From NCBI GenBank assembly GCA_015351705.1, contig JADIIM010000029.1, positions 1 through 51,087 of the forward strand: a stretch of DNA of 51,087 nucleotides, written 5' to 3'. Below the pieces are notes generated by a model. The model was not told the origin of the DNA, did not search any database, and saw only the letters and a list, made by a program, of their open reading frames with translations. Positions 1 through 8,540 of the stretch are shown in pieces (positions within the stretch are counted from its first letter, which is position 1; each line of letters begins with the position of its first letter). The DNA is from Aeromicrobium sp. Lineage in GTDB: Bacteria > Actinomycetota > Coriobacteriia > Anaerosomatales > Anaerosomataceae. A program made the translations under genes and the position numbers.

Positions 1-1100
1 ACCTCCCGCCAGCGCTTCTCGCCGAGCTGTCGGCGCTGCTCAAGCCCTCGCCCCGCGGAGAGCTGGGGCCCGGGGCGCCCGCGGAGCCGGACGCCCGCGC
101 GATCGCACACGAAGCGACCGAGGCCACCGAGGACGACGTGATCCACATCGGCGCGCTTGTTGGAGCCGCGACCAGCGACAACGCCGCCCGACGCGCGCTG
201 ACAACCGTTATCACCATCGCCGAGATGCGCCCCGGGCCGGAGACCGTCCGCGCACTCGCCGAGGCCCTCCCGGCCGCGGTCCAGGCGGGCGCGTTCGAGG
301 AGACCGCGCGCGCCGCCGAGTTCCTTGCCGCGCACGCCGACGAGCCAGGCCTTGCGGAGTCTGTGCAGGCTGCGCGATCCGTCCTCTCGGCACCGGACCT
401 CTTGCGCGAATGCGTCACTCGTCTGGCGGCCGATCCCGCGTCCCGGCCGGGACGCTCGCTCCTCCTCGCCGCCGGTGCGGCTGGAGCCGAGGCGCTCGTC
501 TCCGGATACATCGAGGGCGACGAGACCGTGCGCCTGCGGCTGGTCCCGCTCGTCGATGAGATGGCCGAGTCGGTCGGCCCGACCGTAGGGCGGATCCTCC
601 GCTCAGGCGACCCCCGGCTCGCCTCGGCAGCGGTGGAGATGCTCGGCGCCACCCGCTCGCGCAGGCTGCAACCGACGATCGCGCTCGCGCTCGAGCACCT
701 CGACAGCCAGGTGCGCCGCGCGGCGATTGCCGCGCTCGGGGCGGACCCCGGGCCGGAGAGCGCAGCGGTGCTCCAGAAGACGCTCGGCCACTGGGACCCT
801 GAGACGCGACGCCTCGCCGCGCGCGAGATCGGGACGTCAGGCGTACGGCAGGCCGTGCCCGCGTTGCTCAAGGTCGTCTCAGAGGTCAGCCTGTTCGAGA
901 GGAACTACGAGCTCAAGAAAGAAGTACTGAAGAGTCTCGAGACACTGGGCGCCGCCGAGGCGGTGCCCGTGCTACAGCGGCTCGCGGAGCGGCCGATAGT
1001 ACTGGGTAGGAAGAACCGCGAACTGCGCTATCTTGCGCGTCGGGTCCTGGAGACCATCCGCGATGCCGACCGCACCGGACGAAGGGGGACGGAGCAGTGA
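1..1100 (+). CDS. HEAT-repeat protein, 5' end cut off by the window edge
   Basis: The first possible start inside the window is a GTG at 138, but the frame is open from base 3 with Leu/Ala/Glu-rich coding-like sequence, so the gene most likely begins upstream. The visible part is almost all alpha-helical and Ala/Leu/Arg-rich. From the middle on, repeats of about 31 residues resemble HEAT/PBS-lyase repeats (for example 'VRRAAIAALGAD' and 'TRRLAAREIG'), which usually act as protein-binding scaffolds. No catalytic motif or membrane segment is seen. The stop overlaps the GTG start of the HD-GYP-like gene, so the two are probably translationally coupled and may act together. The HEAT assignment comes from repeat pattern alone. 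Confidence 0.8.
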   Translation, partial: LPPALLAELSALLKPSPRGELGPGAPAEPDARAIAHEATEATEDDVIHIGALVGAATSDNAARRALTTVITIAEMRPGPETVRALAEALPAAVQAGAFEETARAAEFLAAHADEPGLAESVQAARSVLSAPDLLRECVTRLAADPASRPGRSLLLAAGAAGAEALVSGYIEGDETVRLRLVPLVDEMAESVGPTVGRILRSGDPRLASAAVEMLGATRSRRLQPTIALALEHLDSQVRRAAIAALGADPGPESAAVLQKTLGHWDPETRRLAAREIGTSGVRQAVPALLKVVSEVSLFERNYELKKEVLKSLETLGAAEAVPVLQRLAERPIVLGRKNRELRYLARRVLETIRDADRTGRRGTEQ

Positions 1101-2575
1101 CCGACGCCGCTCGCGACGAGGAGAGACTGGAGAGCCCGCAGGAGATGGCCACGCTCGCCGGTCCGGCGGCGCGTGCGCCGTTCGCCACCGCAAAGCGACT
1201 CGAGAAGGCGCGCGACCTCGCCCGCGTGCTTGCCGTCGCGCAGAACCACGGCGCGCTGTACCCGCCGAGCCACCCACTGGTGGTGCAGTCGGTGCAGGAC
1301 CTGGTGGACGGCGTGGCAGCGATCATGGACCTTGGCTTCGAGGAGGTCACGGTCAACGTCTACAAGGCGACGCTCTTCATCGAGAATCAGGTGCTTCCCG
1401 AGGAGAGCGTCACCTACCGCAAGCTCATCACGGACCTTCTTGCGCGCGGCATCTCGGCGGTCACCCTGCGCCTCGGCTTCACCGCGATCGATGCAGCGGC
1501 CGTGGCCGATCTTCTCAACGCGACAGACGTGACCGGCATCGAACAGGCGCGCGGCTTCCTCGAGCACCGTGGCGCGGTCAACGTGGAGGTCGCCGAGACG
1601 ACCGACCTCGACGACACCGTGCGTGAGGCCGAAGAGCGCGAGAACAAGATGGAGGGCCGCGAGACGTACGACCGCGGCATCGCGCTCATGCGGGACGTGG
1701 AGACGCAGGCGAAGCTCGGCAAGGTGTTCGAGGTCGAACCGCTTCAGCAGATGGTGAGCTCGCTGCTCGACACGCTGTTCAAGGACCCCGCGGCCGTCCT
1801 CGGCCTGACCGCCATCAAGAGCCACGACGATTACACGCTCAACCACTCCATCAACGTGTGCATCCTGTCGATCTCACTCGGCGCCGCACTCGGGCTGGAC
1901 AGCGAATCGCTCAAGTCGCTCGGACTCTCGGCGCTGCTCTACGACCTCGGCAAGGTGCGCATCCCCGAGGACATCCTCGCCAAGGAGGGCCCGCTCACGG
2001 CCGACGAGTGGCAGATCGTGCGCAGTCATACCACCGAAGGGGCGGACCTGCTCAAGCGGATCCAGCTGGTCGATCAGATGCCGATGGTGGTCGCCTACGA
2101 ACACCACCAGCGCCATGACCTGCAGGGATACCCTCCTCCCGTGGGACCGCAGGAGCAGCACCTGTTCAGCAAGGTCGTGGCGTTGTGCGACGCCTATGAC
2201 GCGATGACCACACGGCGTCCGTTCCGCCGGGAGATCCGCCCTGACAAGGCCCTCGCCGTCTTGATGCAGGGGCGCGACAAGGCCTACGACCCGAGTGTCA
2301 CCAAGGCGCTCGTCGCGATGCTCGGCATCTACCCGATGGGCGCGGTCGTGCGACTGACCGATGACACGACAGCCGTGGTGTTCCGCGTGAACAAGGACGA
2401 CCTGCTGAGGCCCCGCGTGAAGCGGCTCATCGCGGCCGATGGCCGATGGCTCGCCGATCCCGAGGTGGTGGACCTCCGACTCATCGACCCGGAGTCCGGG
2501 ACCTTCAGTCACAGCATCATCGAGTGCCTCCCGGCGGCCGACGCGGGGATCGACGACGTATGGCAGTACCTGTAG
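1097..2575 (+). CDS. HD-GYP-like domain protein with altered HD motif
   Basis: A 492-residue protein starting at a GTG inside the stop of the HEAT gene. The C-terminal half (about residues 235-420) resembles HD-GYP cyclic-di-GMP phosphodiesterases: 'NHSINVC', a 'YDLGKVRIPEDIL' segment where family members usually have HDIGK, 'RSHTTEGADLL', and 'HHQRHDLQGYP' in place of the usual HHE..DG.GYP. The first metal-binding His is therefore Tyr and the HHE Glu is Gln. The N-terminal 200 residues are soluble and helical with no recognised sensor domain. No membrane segments. It may be a signalling protein with reduced or altered catalysis. HD-GYP fold is confident; activity is not. Confidence 0.88.
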   Translation: MTDAARDEERLESPQEMATLAGPAARAPFATAKRLEKARDLARVLAVAQNHGALYPPSHPLVVQSVQDLVDGVAAIMDLGFEEVTVNVYKATLFIENQVLPEESVTYRKLITDLLARGISAVTLRLGFTAIDAAAVADLLNATDVTGIEQARGFLEHRGAVNVEVAETTDLDDTVREAEERENKMEGRETYDRGIALMRDVETQAKLGKVFEVEPLQQMVSSLLDTLFKDPAAVLGLTAIKSHDDYTLNHSINVCILSISLGAALGLDSESLKSLGLSALLYDLGKVRIPEDILAKEGPLTADEWQIVRSHTTEGADLLKRIQLVDQMPMVVAYEHHQRHDLQGYPPPVGPQEQHLFSKVVALCDAYDAMTTRRPFRREIRPDKALAVLMQGRDKAYDPSVTKALVAMLGIYPMGAVVRLTDDTTAVVFRVNKDDLLRPRVKRLIAADGRWLADPEVVDLRLIDPESGTFSHSIIECLPAADAGIDDVWQYL

Positions 2576-2642
2576 GCCGAGGAGAAGCCGCGCGTCACGC
2601 ATGAGAGTGCGGATGCGGCGGGGCGTGGACCAGGCCCGCCAA

Positions 2643-2990
2643 CTACTTGATGGCGGCCTCGATGTCCGCGAAGTCCGTGTCGTCGGGGAGTGACACGCGA
2701 TCCAACTCCCGTCGGACGGCATCGAGTTCGAGGAGTATCTCACTCGTGGCGGCCGAGTCTGCACTGACGCCTGTCGCTGTGCCCGAACCGCCCACCGCCG
2801 TCTCACCGTCCTGGTCGCTCGCGGACGAGTCGCCGGACGCGACGTCGACGCCGTCCGCGGTCGCACTGCTCACGTCCGACGGCACGGCCCCCTCACCGGG
2901 GGTCGTGCCGTCGCCGCGATCAGGATCACCGCATCCGGTCAGACCCACCGCCAACACGACAGCGAGCGCGACCGCAAGCAGCCGGGTCAC
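2643..2990 (-). CDS. small lipoprotein of unknown function
   Basis: A 115-residue protein with a short basic N-terminus, a hydrophobic stretch and the lipobox 'LTGC' near residue 20, so it should be lipid-anchored outside the membrane. The rest is acidic and low complexity (Asp, Ser, Gly, Thr), ending in a short helical segment ('ILLELDAVRRELDRVSL'). Its GTG start overlaps the stop of the upstream secreted coiled-coil gene, so the two are co-translated and probably act at the same place. No known domain is recognised. Confidence 0.75.
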   Translation of the reverse strand: MTRLLAVALAVVLAVGLTGCGDPDRGDGTTPGEGAVPSDVSSATADGVDVASGDSSASDQDGETAVGGSGTATGVSADSAATSEILLELDAVRRELDRVSLPDDTDFADIEAAIK

Positions 2991-3607
2991 TCGGTGCCGC
3001 CTCCTTCGTCGAGGTCATCGACGATCTCCTCGATCTCATCGGCGACCTGCTGGAGCCGGGTCCGCACCTGGCTCATCGTCTGCACGGCATTACGCGCCTG
3101 GGTACGCGCCCTGACGAACGCGCCGCTCTTGTCCGACTCGTCGGCCAGACGGCGGAACATCTGCGTTGCCGTCTGCTCCTGCTCACGCGCCTTCACCAGC
3201 AACTGCTCGCACTCGCGGAGCCGCGTCTGGATCCGAGCGGTGTCGCCGCCGAGCTGCTTGACCTGGCCCGCCAGCACCTCGAGCCGCTCGCGCTGACGCT
3301 CGAGCGCGGCGGTCGCGCTGTCGAACCGGCGCGCTCGCTTCTGGAGAGCGTTGCCGATACGCTGACGCAGCTGCGAGACGGCGTCATCGGCGGACTGCTG
3401 TGTGCCCGACGAGGCTCCCGAGTCGCTTCCCGTGCCCGTCCCACTCCCTGAGGTCTGGGTCAGTGCGGGACCGCTCGCCGTGCCGGTGTCGCCGCTCCCC
3501 ATCTGCCCCGCGCCTGAACCCGCGAGCGCGATCGCCGGGAGCAGGAGCGCGCCCACGAGCATGAACGCGAGTACTGCGAGGCCGATCCGTCGTGCTGTGC
3601 GCTTCAT
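2987..3607 (-). CDS. secreted or anchored coiled-coil protein
   Basis: The start is placed at the last of three consecutive ATG codons (3605-3607) because it lies 6 bases after an AGGTG ribosome site. That gives about 206 residues: a signal peptide ('RRIGLAVLAFMLVGALLLPA'), a Gly/Ser/Thr-rich low-complexity linker of about 45 residues, then a long charged helical region with heptad-like spacing (R, E, Q, L) likely to form a coiled coil, ending in an acidic tail. Function unknown. It sits just downstream of a two-component system in the same direction and is coupled to a lipoprotein gene, suggesting an envelope role under that system's control (inference). Confidence 0.75.
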   Translation of the reverse strand: MKRTARRIGLAVLAFMLVGALLLPAIALAGSGAGQMGSGDTGTASGPALTQTSGSGTGTGSDSGASSGTQQSADDAVSQLRQRIGNALQKRARRFDSATAALERQRERLEVLAGQVKQLGGDTARIQTRLRECEQLLVKAREQEQTATQMFRRLADESDKSGAFVRARTQARNAVQTMSQVRTRLQQVADEIEEIVDDLDEGGGTE

Positions 3608-3722
3608 CATCATCACCTGCCGATGGTCGCCATGACGGCGTCCGACGTCTTCAGCGTACACCTTCACTATCGGCACCAGGCGTTGGCGCCCGATGGAGGC
3701 GACATTGAGAACGCGTTAACGG

Positions 3723-5180
3723 TCATGAGCCCTCCGGTGCATGAACCGGACCTGTATCGAGGCAGACGAAGAACCGCGCGCCGCCGAGATCCGAGTCCTC
3801 CACACCGATCGTGCCGCCCATCAACTCCACGAGCCGAGAGCAGATCGCAAGGCCGAGTCCCGAGCCGCCGCCCTCGGAGCGCCTGCTCGGATCGAGTCGC
3901 ACGAACCGATCGAACACGCGCTCACGGTCTCCGGGAGCGATGCCGGGACCCGAGTCTTCGACGAACAGGCACCACCGCCCGCCCTGCACGGTCGCACCGA
4001 CCTGCACCATGCCCCCGGCGGGTGTGTAGGCGAGCGCATTACGCACCAGCGCCGATGCCACCTGAAGCACACGCTCCTCATCGCCGAGGGGACGCCCCGC
4101 CTCGCCGAGATCGCCGATATCGAGACCCACGTCACGCCCGACGGCCTCGGGCCCGTGCCGCGCACGAAGCGCCTCGGCGAGCGCCCGGGTATCGACCGGC
4201 ACGCGCGCGAGCTCCACCCTGCCCGAGTCCAGATCGGCGAGCGCGAGCAGGGTGCTCGTGAGATCCATCAGCCGTCCTGCCTCCTGACGGATCACCCGCG
4301 CGCAGCGCTCCTGCTCCGCCTGATCGGACGCGACACCGTCAAGGAGAGCGCCAGAGAACCCCTGTATCGAGGTGATGGGCGTCCGCAGTTCATGCGACAC
4401 GTCTGCCACAAAGTCCTTCTGCGCGCGATAAGCGGCCTCGACACGGGATGACATCGCATTGAACGACCGGGCCAGCGCCTCGACCTCGACGTCACCTTCC
4501 ACCGGCACCTGGTGGCCCCATGAGCCGGCGGCAATCGCCTCGGCCCCGTCGCGGAGCCGCACCACGGGCGCGGTGACCCGATGGGCAGCCACGCCGCCGG
4601 CAAACCAGGCTCCCGCGATCACCAGCAACGTCACCACTCCGAGCACCAGCGCACCGCCCCGCCGGGCGGAGGCGAACTCCCTGATGGGCTGCAGGGCCAC
4701 GAGGTAACCGTCGACCGGGACCGCATCGACCGGTGCCGCCACGACGATCACGCGACCCGCCCGCGCGAGCGGCGCGGTGCCGGTGCGCACGCCACGGTCG
4801 TCAGGGAGACCGGTCAGACGCTCGAGATCGTAGCGCTCAAGCGTCACGTCGGCGGCAGACGAGTAGCGCACCGTGCCCTCGGCGTCAGTGAGCACGAGAT
4901 GTGTCCCGATCAGGCGCGCCTCTACCTGGAACAGCTCGGCCCTGAGCCCGCTTATCGGTTCCTGCGCCTCGAGATCGACCGGTCCGCTCGCCGCAAGGCC
5001 CGCCGCGATGGCGGAGACCTGCCGCGACAGCTCGGTGGTGCGCACCCACTCGGTGTGCTGGATCCAGGCGACGTAGAGCGCCACTGCAAGCAGCAGCACC
5101 GACGCGATCGCGACGCCCGCGACAGCCAGCCGAGTCCGCCGCACTACCGTCATGCGGCCGGATGCGACGCCATCGGCCAC
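3723..5180 (-). CDS. sensor histidine kinase, HAMP type
   Basis: Membrane sensor kinase of a two-component system. It has TM1 (about residues 19-40), an extracytoplasmic sensor of about 135 residues, TM2 (about 175-196), a HAMP linker, a HisKA helix with 'DVSHELRTPITS' (phosphorylated His at about 263), and a HATPase domain with intact G1 'DSGPGIAPGD', 'FDRFVR' and G2 'GGGSGLGLAI'. The start used is GTG 5180, with GAGGG upstream; ATG 5153 is an alternative. The upstream response regulator ends 3 bases before it, so they form one operon. The sensed signal cannot be deduced. Confidence 0.95.
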   Translation of the reverse strand: MADGVASGRMTVVRRTRLAVAGVAIASVLLLAVALYVAWIQHTEWVRTTELSRQVSAIAAGLAASGPVDLEAQEPISGLRAELFQVEARLIGTHLVLTDAEGTVRYSSAADVTLERYDLERLTGLPDDRGVRTGTAPLARAGRVIVVAAPVDAVPVDGYLVALQPIREFASARRGGALVLGVVTLLVIAGAWFAGGVAAHRVTAPVVRLRDGAEAIAAGSWGHQVPVEGDVEVEALARSFNAMSSRVEAAYRAQKDFVADVSHELRTPITSIQGFSGALLDGVASDQAEQERCARVIRQEAGRLMDLTSTLLALADLDSGRVELARVPVDTRALAEALRARHGPEAVGRDVGLDIGDLGEAGRPLGDEERVLQVASALVRNALAYTPAGGMVQVGATVQGGRWCLFVEDSGPGIAPGDRERVFDRFVRLDPSRRSEGGGSGLGLAICSRLVELMGGTIGVEDSDLGGARFFVCLDTGPVHAPEGS

Positions 5181-5182
5181 CG

Positions 5183-5866
5183 TCAGGAGCCCTCACGGAT
5201 GACGCGATAGCCCACACCCCGCACCGTCTCGACGTAGCGCGGCGCGGTCGCGTCGTCCCCGAGCTTCTCGCGGATGTGACGGATGTGGACGTCGACGCCG
5301 CGCGCGTCGACGTACTCGGTGAATCCCCACGCGGCGTCCAGCAGCGCCTCGCGGCTCATGACGATGCCCGCGTTGCGCAACAGCGCGTGGAGCAGATCGA
5401 ACTCCTTGGCGGTAAGGGCCACGCGCTTCCGCGCGACAGTCACTTCCCTCGTAGCCGGATCGAGCGTGAGATCGCGAACCTTGAGCGGAGCGACCGGTCG
5501 CCCGTGCTCGGCCCGCCTCAGGAGCGCCCGCACGCGAGCGACCAGTTCGGGAGGACTGAACGGCTTGGTCACGTAGTCGTCGGCCCCGATCTCAAGCGCC
5601 GCGACCTTCTCGAGATCGCTCTCCCGGGCCGTGAGCATGATGATGGGGACCTGGGAGTGATCCCGTATGCGCCGGCACACCTCCACGCCATCGACCCCGG
5701 GCAGCATGATGTCCAGGATGATGATGTCGTGCGAGCCTCGGCGGGCGAGATCAAGTGCCTCGGCTCCGTCGGCGGCCTGCTCCACGACGAAGCCCGCCGT
5801 CTGCAGGTAGACCCCCACAAGATCACGGATGTTCTGCTCGTCATCGACGATCAACGCACGCGGCAT
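5183..5866 (-). CDS. OmpR/PhoB-family response regulator
   Basis: A 227-residue DNA-binding response regulator and partner of the kinase encoded next to it. The receiver domain (1-120) has the acidic pair 'VDDE', the phosphoacceptor Asp at about 52 ('IIILDIMLPG') and the conserved Lys at about 101 ('YVTKPF'). The C-terminal winged helix (about 130-225) shows 'LTAKEFDLLHALL' and 'VRGVGYRV', typical of OmpR/PhoB. The start ATG at 5864-5866 was chosen because GAGGGGG lies 5-6 bases upstream and the receiver begins directly at 'RALIVDDE'. First gene of the kinase operon. Confidence 0.95.
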   Translation of the reverse strand: MPRALIVDDEQNIRDLVGVYLQTAGFVVEQAADGAEALDLARRGSHDIIILDIMLPGVDGVEVCRRIRDHSQVPIIMLTARESDLEKVAALEIGADDYVTKPFSPPELVARVRALLRRAEHGRPVAPLKVRDLTLDPATREVTVARKRVALTAKEFDLLHALLRNAGIVMSREALLDAAWGFTEYVDARGVDVHIRHIREKLGDDATAPRYVETVRGVGYRVIREGS

Positions 5867-5924
5867 GGTCGCCCCCTCCCTCTCACCGTGCAGTGTACCC
5901 GCATCGGGCACGTCCGGCGCGTCC

Positions 5925-6251
5925 TCACGACGAGAGGTCGTCCCTGACCTCGCGCAGGATCGTTCTGACCTGGGCCGCCCGGCGTCCGATGCGCGCACCG
6001 ATACGGTACGCGATCGTCTCCATCAGCGGCCGTTGGCGCGTGGCCGAGGACGCCGCGGCGAGGGTGCGGTCGTAGGCGCGTCGGCGTGAGGGGTCCGACA
6101 GCACCTCATAGGCGCCGTTGAGCCGCCTGGCCAGCTCGGCGTCGCCCCCGCGGTCGGGGTGGGCGTCGCGCATCAAGCGCCGATACGCGGCAGCGATCAC
6201 CTCGGCGGACGCGTCGCGTCGCACCTGCAGCAGCCGGTAGTGGTCGGTCAC
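5925..6251 (-). CDS. J-domain (DnaJ-like) protein
   Basis: A 108-residue protein beginning at GTG 6251 after an AGAGG site. The first 65 residues are a J domain: '[17 protein letters not shown]', the diagnostic HPD tripeptide in '[10 protein letters not shown]', and '[14 protein letters not shown]'. J domains stimulate the ATPase of a DnaK-type Hsp70. The Gly/Phe, zinc-finger and substrate-binding regions of a full DnaJ are absent. The remaining 40 residues are basic and helical. It is therefore a specialised co-chaperone, not the housekeeping DnaJ. Its client is unknown; it stands between a radical SAM enzyme and the response regulator. Confidence 0.9.
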   Translation of the reverse strand: MTDHYRLLQVRRDASAEVIAAAYRRLMRDAHPDRGGDAELARRLNGAYEVLSDPSRRRAYDRTLAAASSATRQRPLMETIAYRIGARIGRRAAQVRTILREVRDDLSS

Positions 6252-6345
6252 GGGCGGCCTCTCACGCTCTTTGGTGGATGCACATGCCGAGGGTAGCACG
6301 CGCCCGATGCCCGCCGCACCGAACGAGAGTGACACACCCACTCGA

Positions 6346-7467
6346 TCACACGAGTACGAGGTCGTCCGCCCAGGCCGCCTCGTCGTCCCGCCGGTACACG
6401 AGCATGCGGCCTTCATCGGCGGGGTCCTTCGCCCGATGGTACCGCGCGTAGATGTGACGCTCGTCGATGCCGACGACCTCGATCTTGCCCGAGGCGTGAG
6501 ACATGCTGAACCGGGCGCGCCTCGAGAGACCCGAGACCTTGTTGCGCGCCTCGGAGACGACTTCCATTCCACGGGTGATCGGCACCACGAACGGCGCGTT
6601 GCCCGTGGTGGGGCGGCATTGGAACACGTAGTACTGCGGGCAGCCGGCATCCGTGCACGCCTGGAAGAGGGCGGCGAGAACGGCGGGATCGTCGTTGATG
6701 CCGGCCGTGAGCGGACATTGGTTGAGGCACTCGGCTCCGGCGTCACGCATGAGCGAGATCGCGCGCCGCGCCAGCGGGCCGAGCTCGCGCGGGTGGTCGA
6801 AGTGCGTCATGAGGTAGAACGTCCGGCCCGATGCGACCACCCCGGCGATCGACTCGAGCAGCGCCGGGTCGTCTGTGATCCTGCCCGGGTCGAACGCGGG
6901 GACCTTGGACCCGATGCGTACCGTGCGAACGTGGGGAATGGCGATGATGCGCTCGATGAGCGTCCTGAGGTCCGCGGTGCGCAGCGTCAGGGGGTCCCCG
7001 CCGCTCAACAGAACGTCGGTGATCTCGGGGTGCGACGCGATGTGGGCAAGCGCCGGGCCCCAGTCGCGCAGCGTCTCGCGACGGGCATCGGTGAACAGGC
7101 GCTTGCGGAAGCAGTAACGGCAGAACCCGGCGCACTGGTCGGTGACGAGCAGGAGCGCGGTGTCCGCGTACTTGTGCTGAAGACCGGGGACCACGGTGTT
7201 GGCGGCCTCATCCGATGCGTCAGGCGAGCCGAAGTCGGCGGCCTCGGCTTCCGTGGGCACGATCAGCCGCCGGATGGCATCGGCCGGGTCGCTCCAGTCG
7301 ATGAGCCCGGCATAGTAGTCGGTCGCGCGGAACGCGAACGGCACACGATGCTCGCGGGCGATGTGCGGCGACGGGCCGAGCGCCGCTGTGTGCAGCAGGC
7401 ACCGGCGTGCACGGGCCACGGTCAGGTGAGGACGACTCTCGCGGAGATGCGTGGAACGTCCGGGCAT
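6346..7467 (-). CDS. KamA-family radical SAM aminomutase-like enzyme
   Basis: A 373-residue member of the lysine 2,3-aminomutase family, which moves an amino group using a 4Fe-4S cluster, SAM and PLP. The radical SAM motif 'CAGFCRYC' is at residues 112-119, followed by '[10 protein letters not shown]', '[10 protein letters not shown]', '[11 protein letters not shown]', and 'HASGK' with the presumed PLP lysine at 328. Positions that in clostridial KamA hold the two lysine-binding Asp residues appear here as Arg285 ('QCRPTTG') and Ser321, so the substrate is probably not lysine. The start ATG at 7467 follows a GGAGG site. It could be a glutamate 2,3-aminomutase-like or otherwise uncharacterised enzyme. 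Confidence 0.88.
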   Translation of the reverse strand: MPGRSTHLRESRPHLTVARARRCLLHTAALGPSPHIAREHRVPFAFRATDYYAGLIDWSDPADAIRRLIVPTEAEAADFGSPDASDEAANTVVPGLQHKYADTALLLVTDQCAGFCRYCFRKRLFTDARRETLRDWGPALAHIASHPEITDVLLSGGDPLTLRTADLRTLIERIIAIPHVRTVRIGSKVPAFDPGRITDDPALLESIAGVVASGRTFYLMTHFDHPRELGPLARRAISLMRDAGAECLNQCPLTAGINDDPAVLAALFQACTDAGCPQYYVFQCRPTTGNAPFVVPITRGMEVVSEARNKVSGLSRRARFSMSHASGKIEVVGIDERHIYARYHRAKDPADEGRMLVYRRDDEAAWADDLVLV

Positions 7468-7587
7468 GGGTATCGGCCTCCTCCACGGCGGCGCCCGCTT
7501 GAACGCGGCGTGCGCACCGGGTGCGATCACTCGGATGGCGGCCCGACCACCCGCGAAGCCTTCACGGCCGACGCCGTGAACCCATGC

Positions 7588-8028
7588 CTACTTCCTCGGT
7601 GGCTCGATGATACCACGGCCGTTCTCGTGGCCAGGGGGCCTCGAGGCGCCGCGACGGCCGAAGCGCCATGCGTTCTCGACGAGCACAAGCACCGTGCCGT
7701 CCGGCAGCCGGTCGGCCGAGACGACCACCTCCATGCTCCCGCGCCGTGTGGAGACGACGTCGACGCGGACGTCCAGGGACGCGCCGGTGGCCGCGACCCG
7801 CTCGAGCACGGCGTGTACCTCGGGGGCCTCGGTGACAGACATCGCGGTCTCGACGGGGAGCGGGACGGCCGGGGCGATGCCCCTGGCGCGCAGCGCCTGC
7901 GTGGCCGCATCGTTCATCCAGACCACGCGCATCTCGACGGGGTCGACCAGCAGTGCCTTGACCCGGGCAGGACCGCTGCGCCCATCCCCACCATCGACGC
8001 GCATGCCTGCTCCGGCGGTGTCCGTCAT
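7588..8028 (-). CDS. PAS-like small cytoplasmic protein
   Basis: A 146-residue protein whose ATG overlaps the stop of the preceding OB-like gene. Residues of about 25-125 look like a single PAS fold: 'VKALLVDPVEMRVVWMNDAA' followed by a helical stretch and strands ending in 'LPDGTVLVLVENAW'. No kinase, DNA-binding or membrane region is attached, so it would work as a partner-binding or ligand-binding module. It is the last gene of the trkH operon, suggesting a role in tuning potassium transport (inference). The PAS assignment is by pattern only. Confidence 0.65.
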   Translation of the reverse strand: MTDTAGAGMRVDGGDGRSGPARVKALLVDPVEMRVVWMNDAATQALRARGIAPAVPLPVETAMSVTEAPEVHAVLERVAATGASLDVRVDVVSTRRGSMEVVVSADRLPDGTVLVLVENAWRFGRRGASRPPGHENGRGIIEPPRK

Positions 8029-8540
8029 GACGCCAGCGTCTCGCGGCGGCGCAGATACACACGCCACAGCGCGAACGCGGCAGTGGCGGCGAATACTCCG
8101 ACCACCGCCAGATCCGGCCGCACCTCATGGTGGCGCACGGCGCCGCGTCTGATGATCACGATCTCCTCGGCATGAACATCGAACTCCCCGGCATGTTGTT
8201 CGCACGCCACGCTCACGCGGCCGACGACTCGTACGATGTCGCCGGTGTGCCGGTGGTCGCCGAAGTACTCGATCTGGGCGACCATGTCATCGGTCATCCA
8301 AACGCCGAGGCCGACCTCATCGCCGAGAAGGTTGACCCACCAGCCGCCGCCCATAGCACGCAGCGCCTCGCCGACCGCCTCACCCTCGACGCCGATGACC
8401 TCACCGTCGAGGAAGCGGTCGATGTCCACGACCTCGGCCGGGGACAGGACCGGGCCGGTGTACGCCCATGCGCCGGACGTCACCACGACGAGCGACAGCG
8501 TCAGCGCGAGCACGAACGCGGTGGAGCGCCGGATGCTCAC
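8025..8540 (-). CDS. secreted OB-like protein with C-terminal membrane anchor
   Basis: A 171-residue protein from a GTG start that overlaps the trkH stop (GTGA). It has an N-terminal signal peptide ('FVLALTLSLVVVTSGAWA'), then about 105 residues of beta-rich sequence ('GEVIGVEGEAVGEA', 'LGVWMTDDMV', 'GDIVRVVGRVS') like OB-fold tRNA_anti-type domains, and a C-terminal hydrophobic helix ('LAVVGVFAATAAFALW') followed by Arg residues. The domain should lie outside the membrane between two anchors or after cleavage. Coupling to trkH and to the PAS-like gene on both sides implies a common unit. Confidence 0.7.
   Translation of the reverse strand: MSIRRSTAFVLALTLSLVVVTSGAWAYTGPVLSPAEVVDIDRFLDGEVIGVEGEAVGEALRAMGGGWWVNLLGDEVGLGVWMTDDMVAQIEYFGDHRHTGDIVRVVGRVSVACEQHAGEFDVHAEEIVIIRRGAVRHHEVRPDLAVVGVFAATAAFALWRVYLRRRETLAS

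Noticed and set aside
5869-5924. Intergenic promoter for the response-regulator operon
   Set aside because: No convincing -10/-35 pair was found by eye in the short gap.
6271-8175. 634-codon open frame on the plus strand
   Set aside because: Runs antisense through the KamA-like and PAS-like genes; low-complexity Arg/Asp/Gly composition and no motif.
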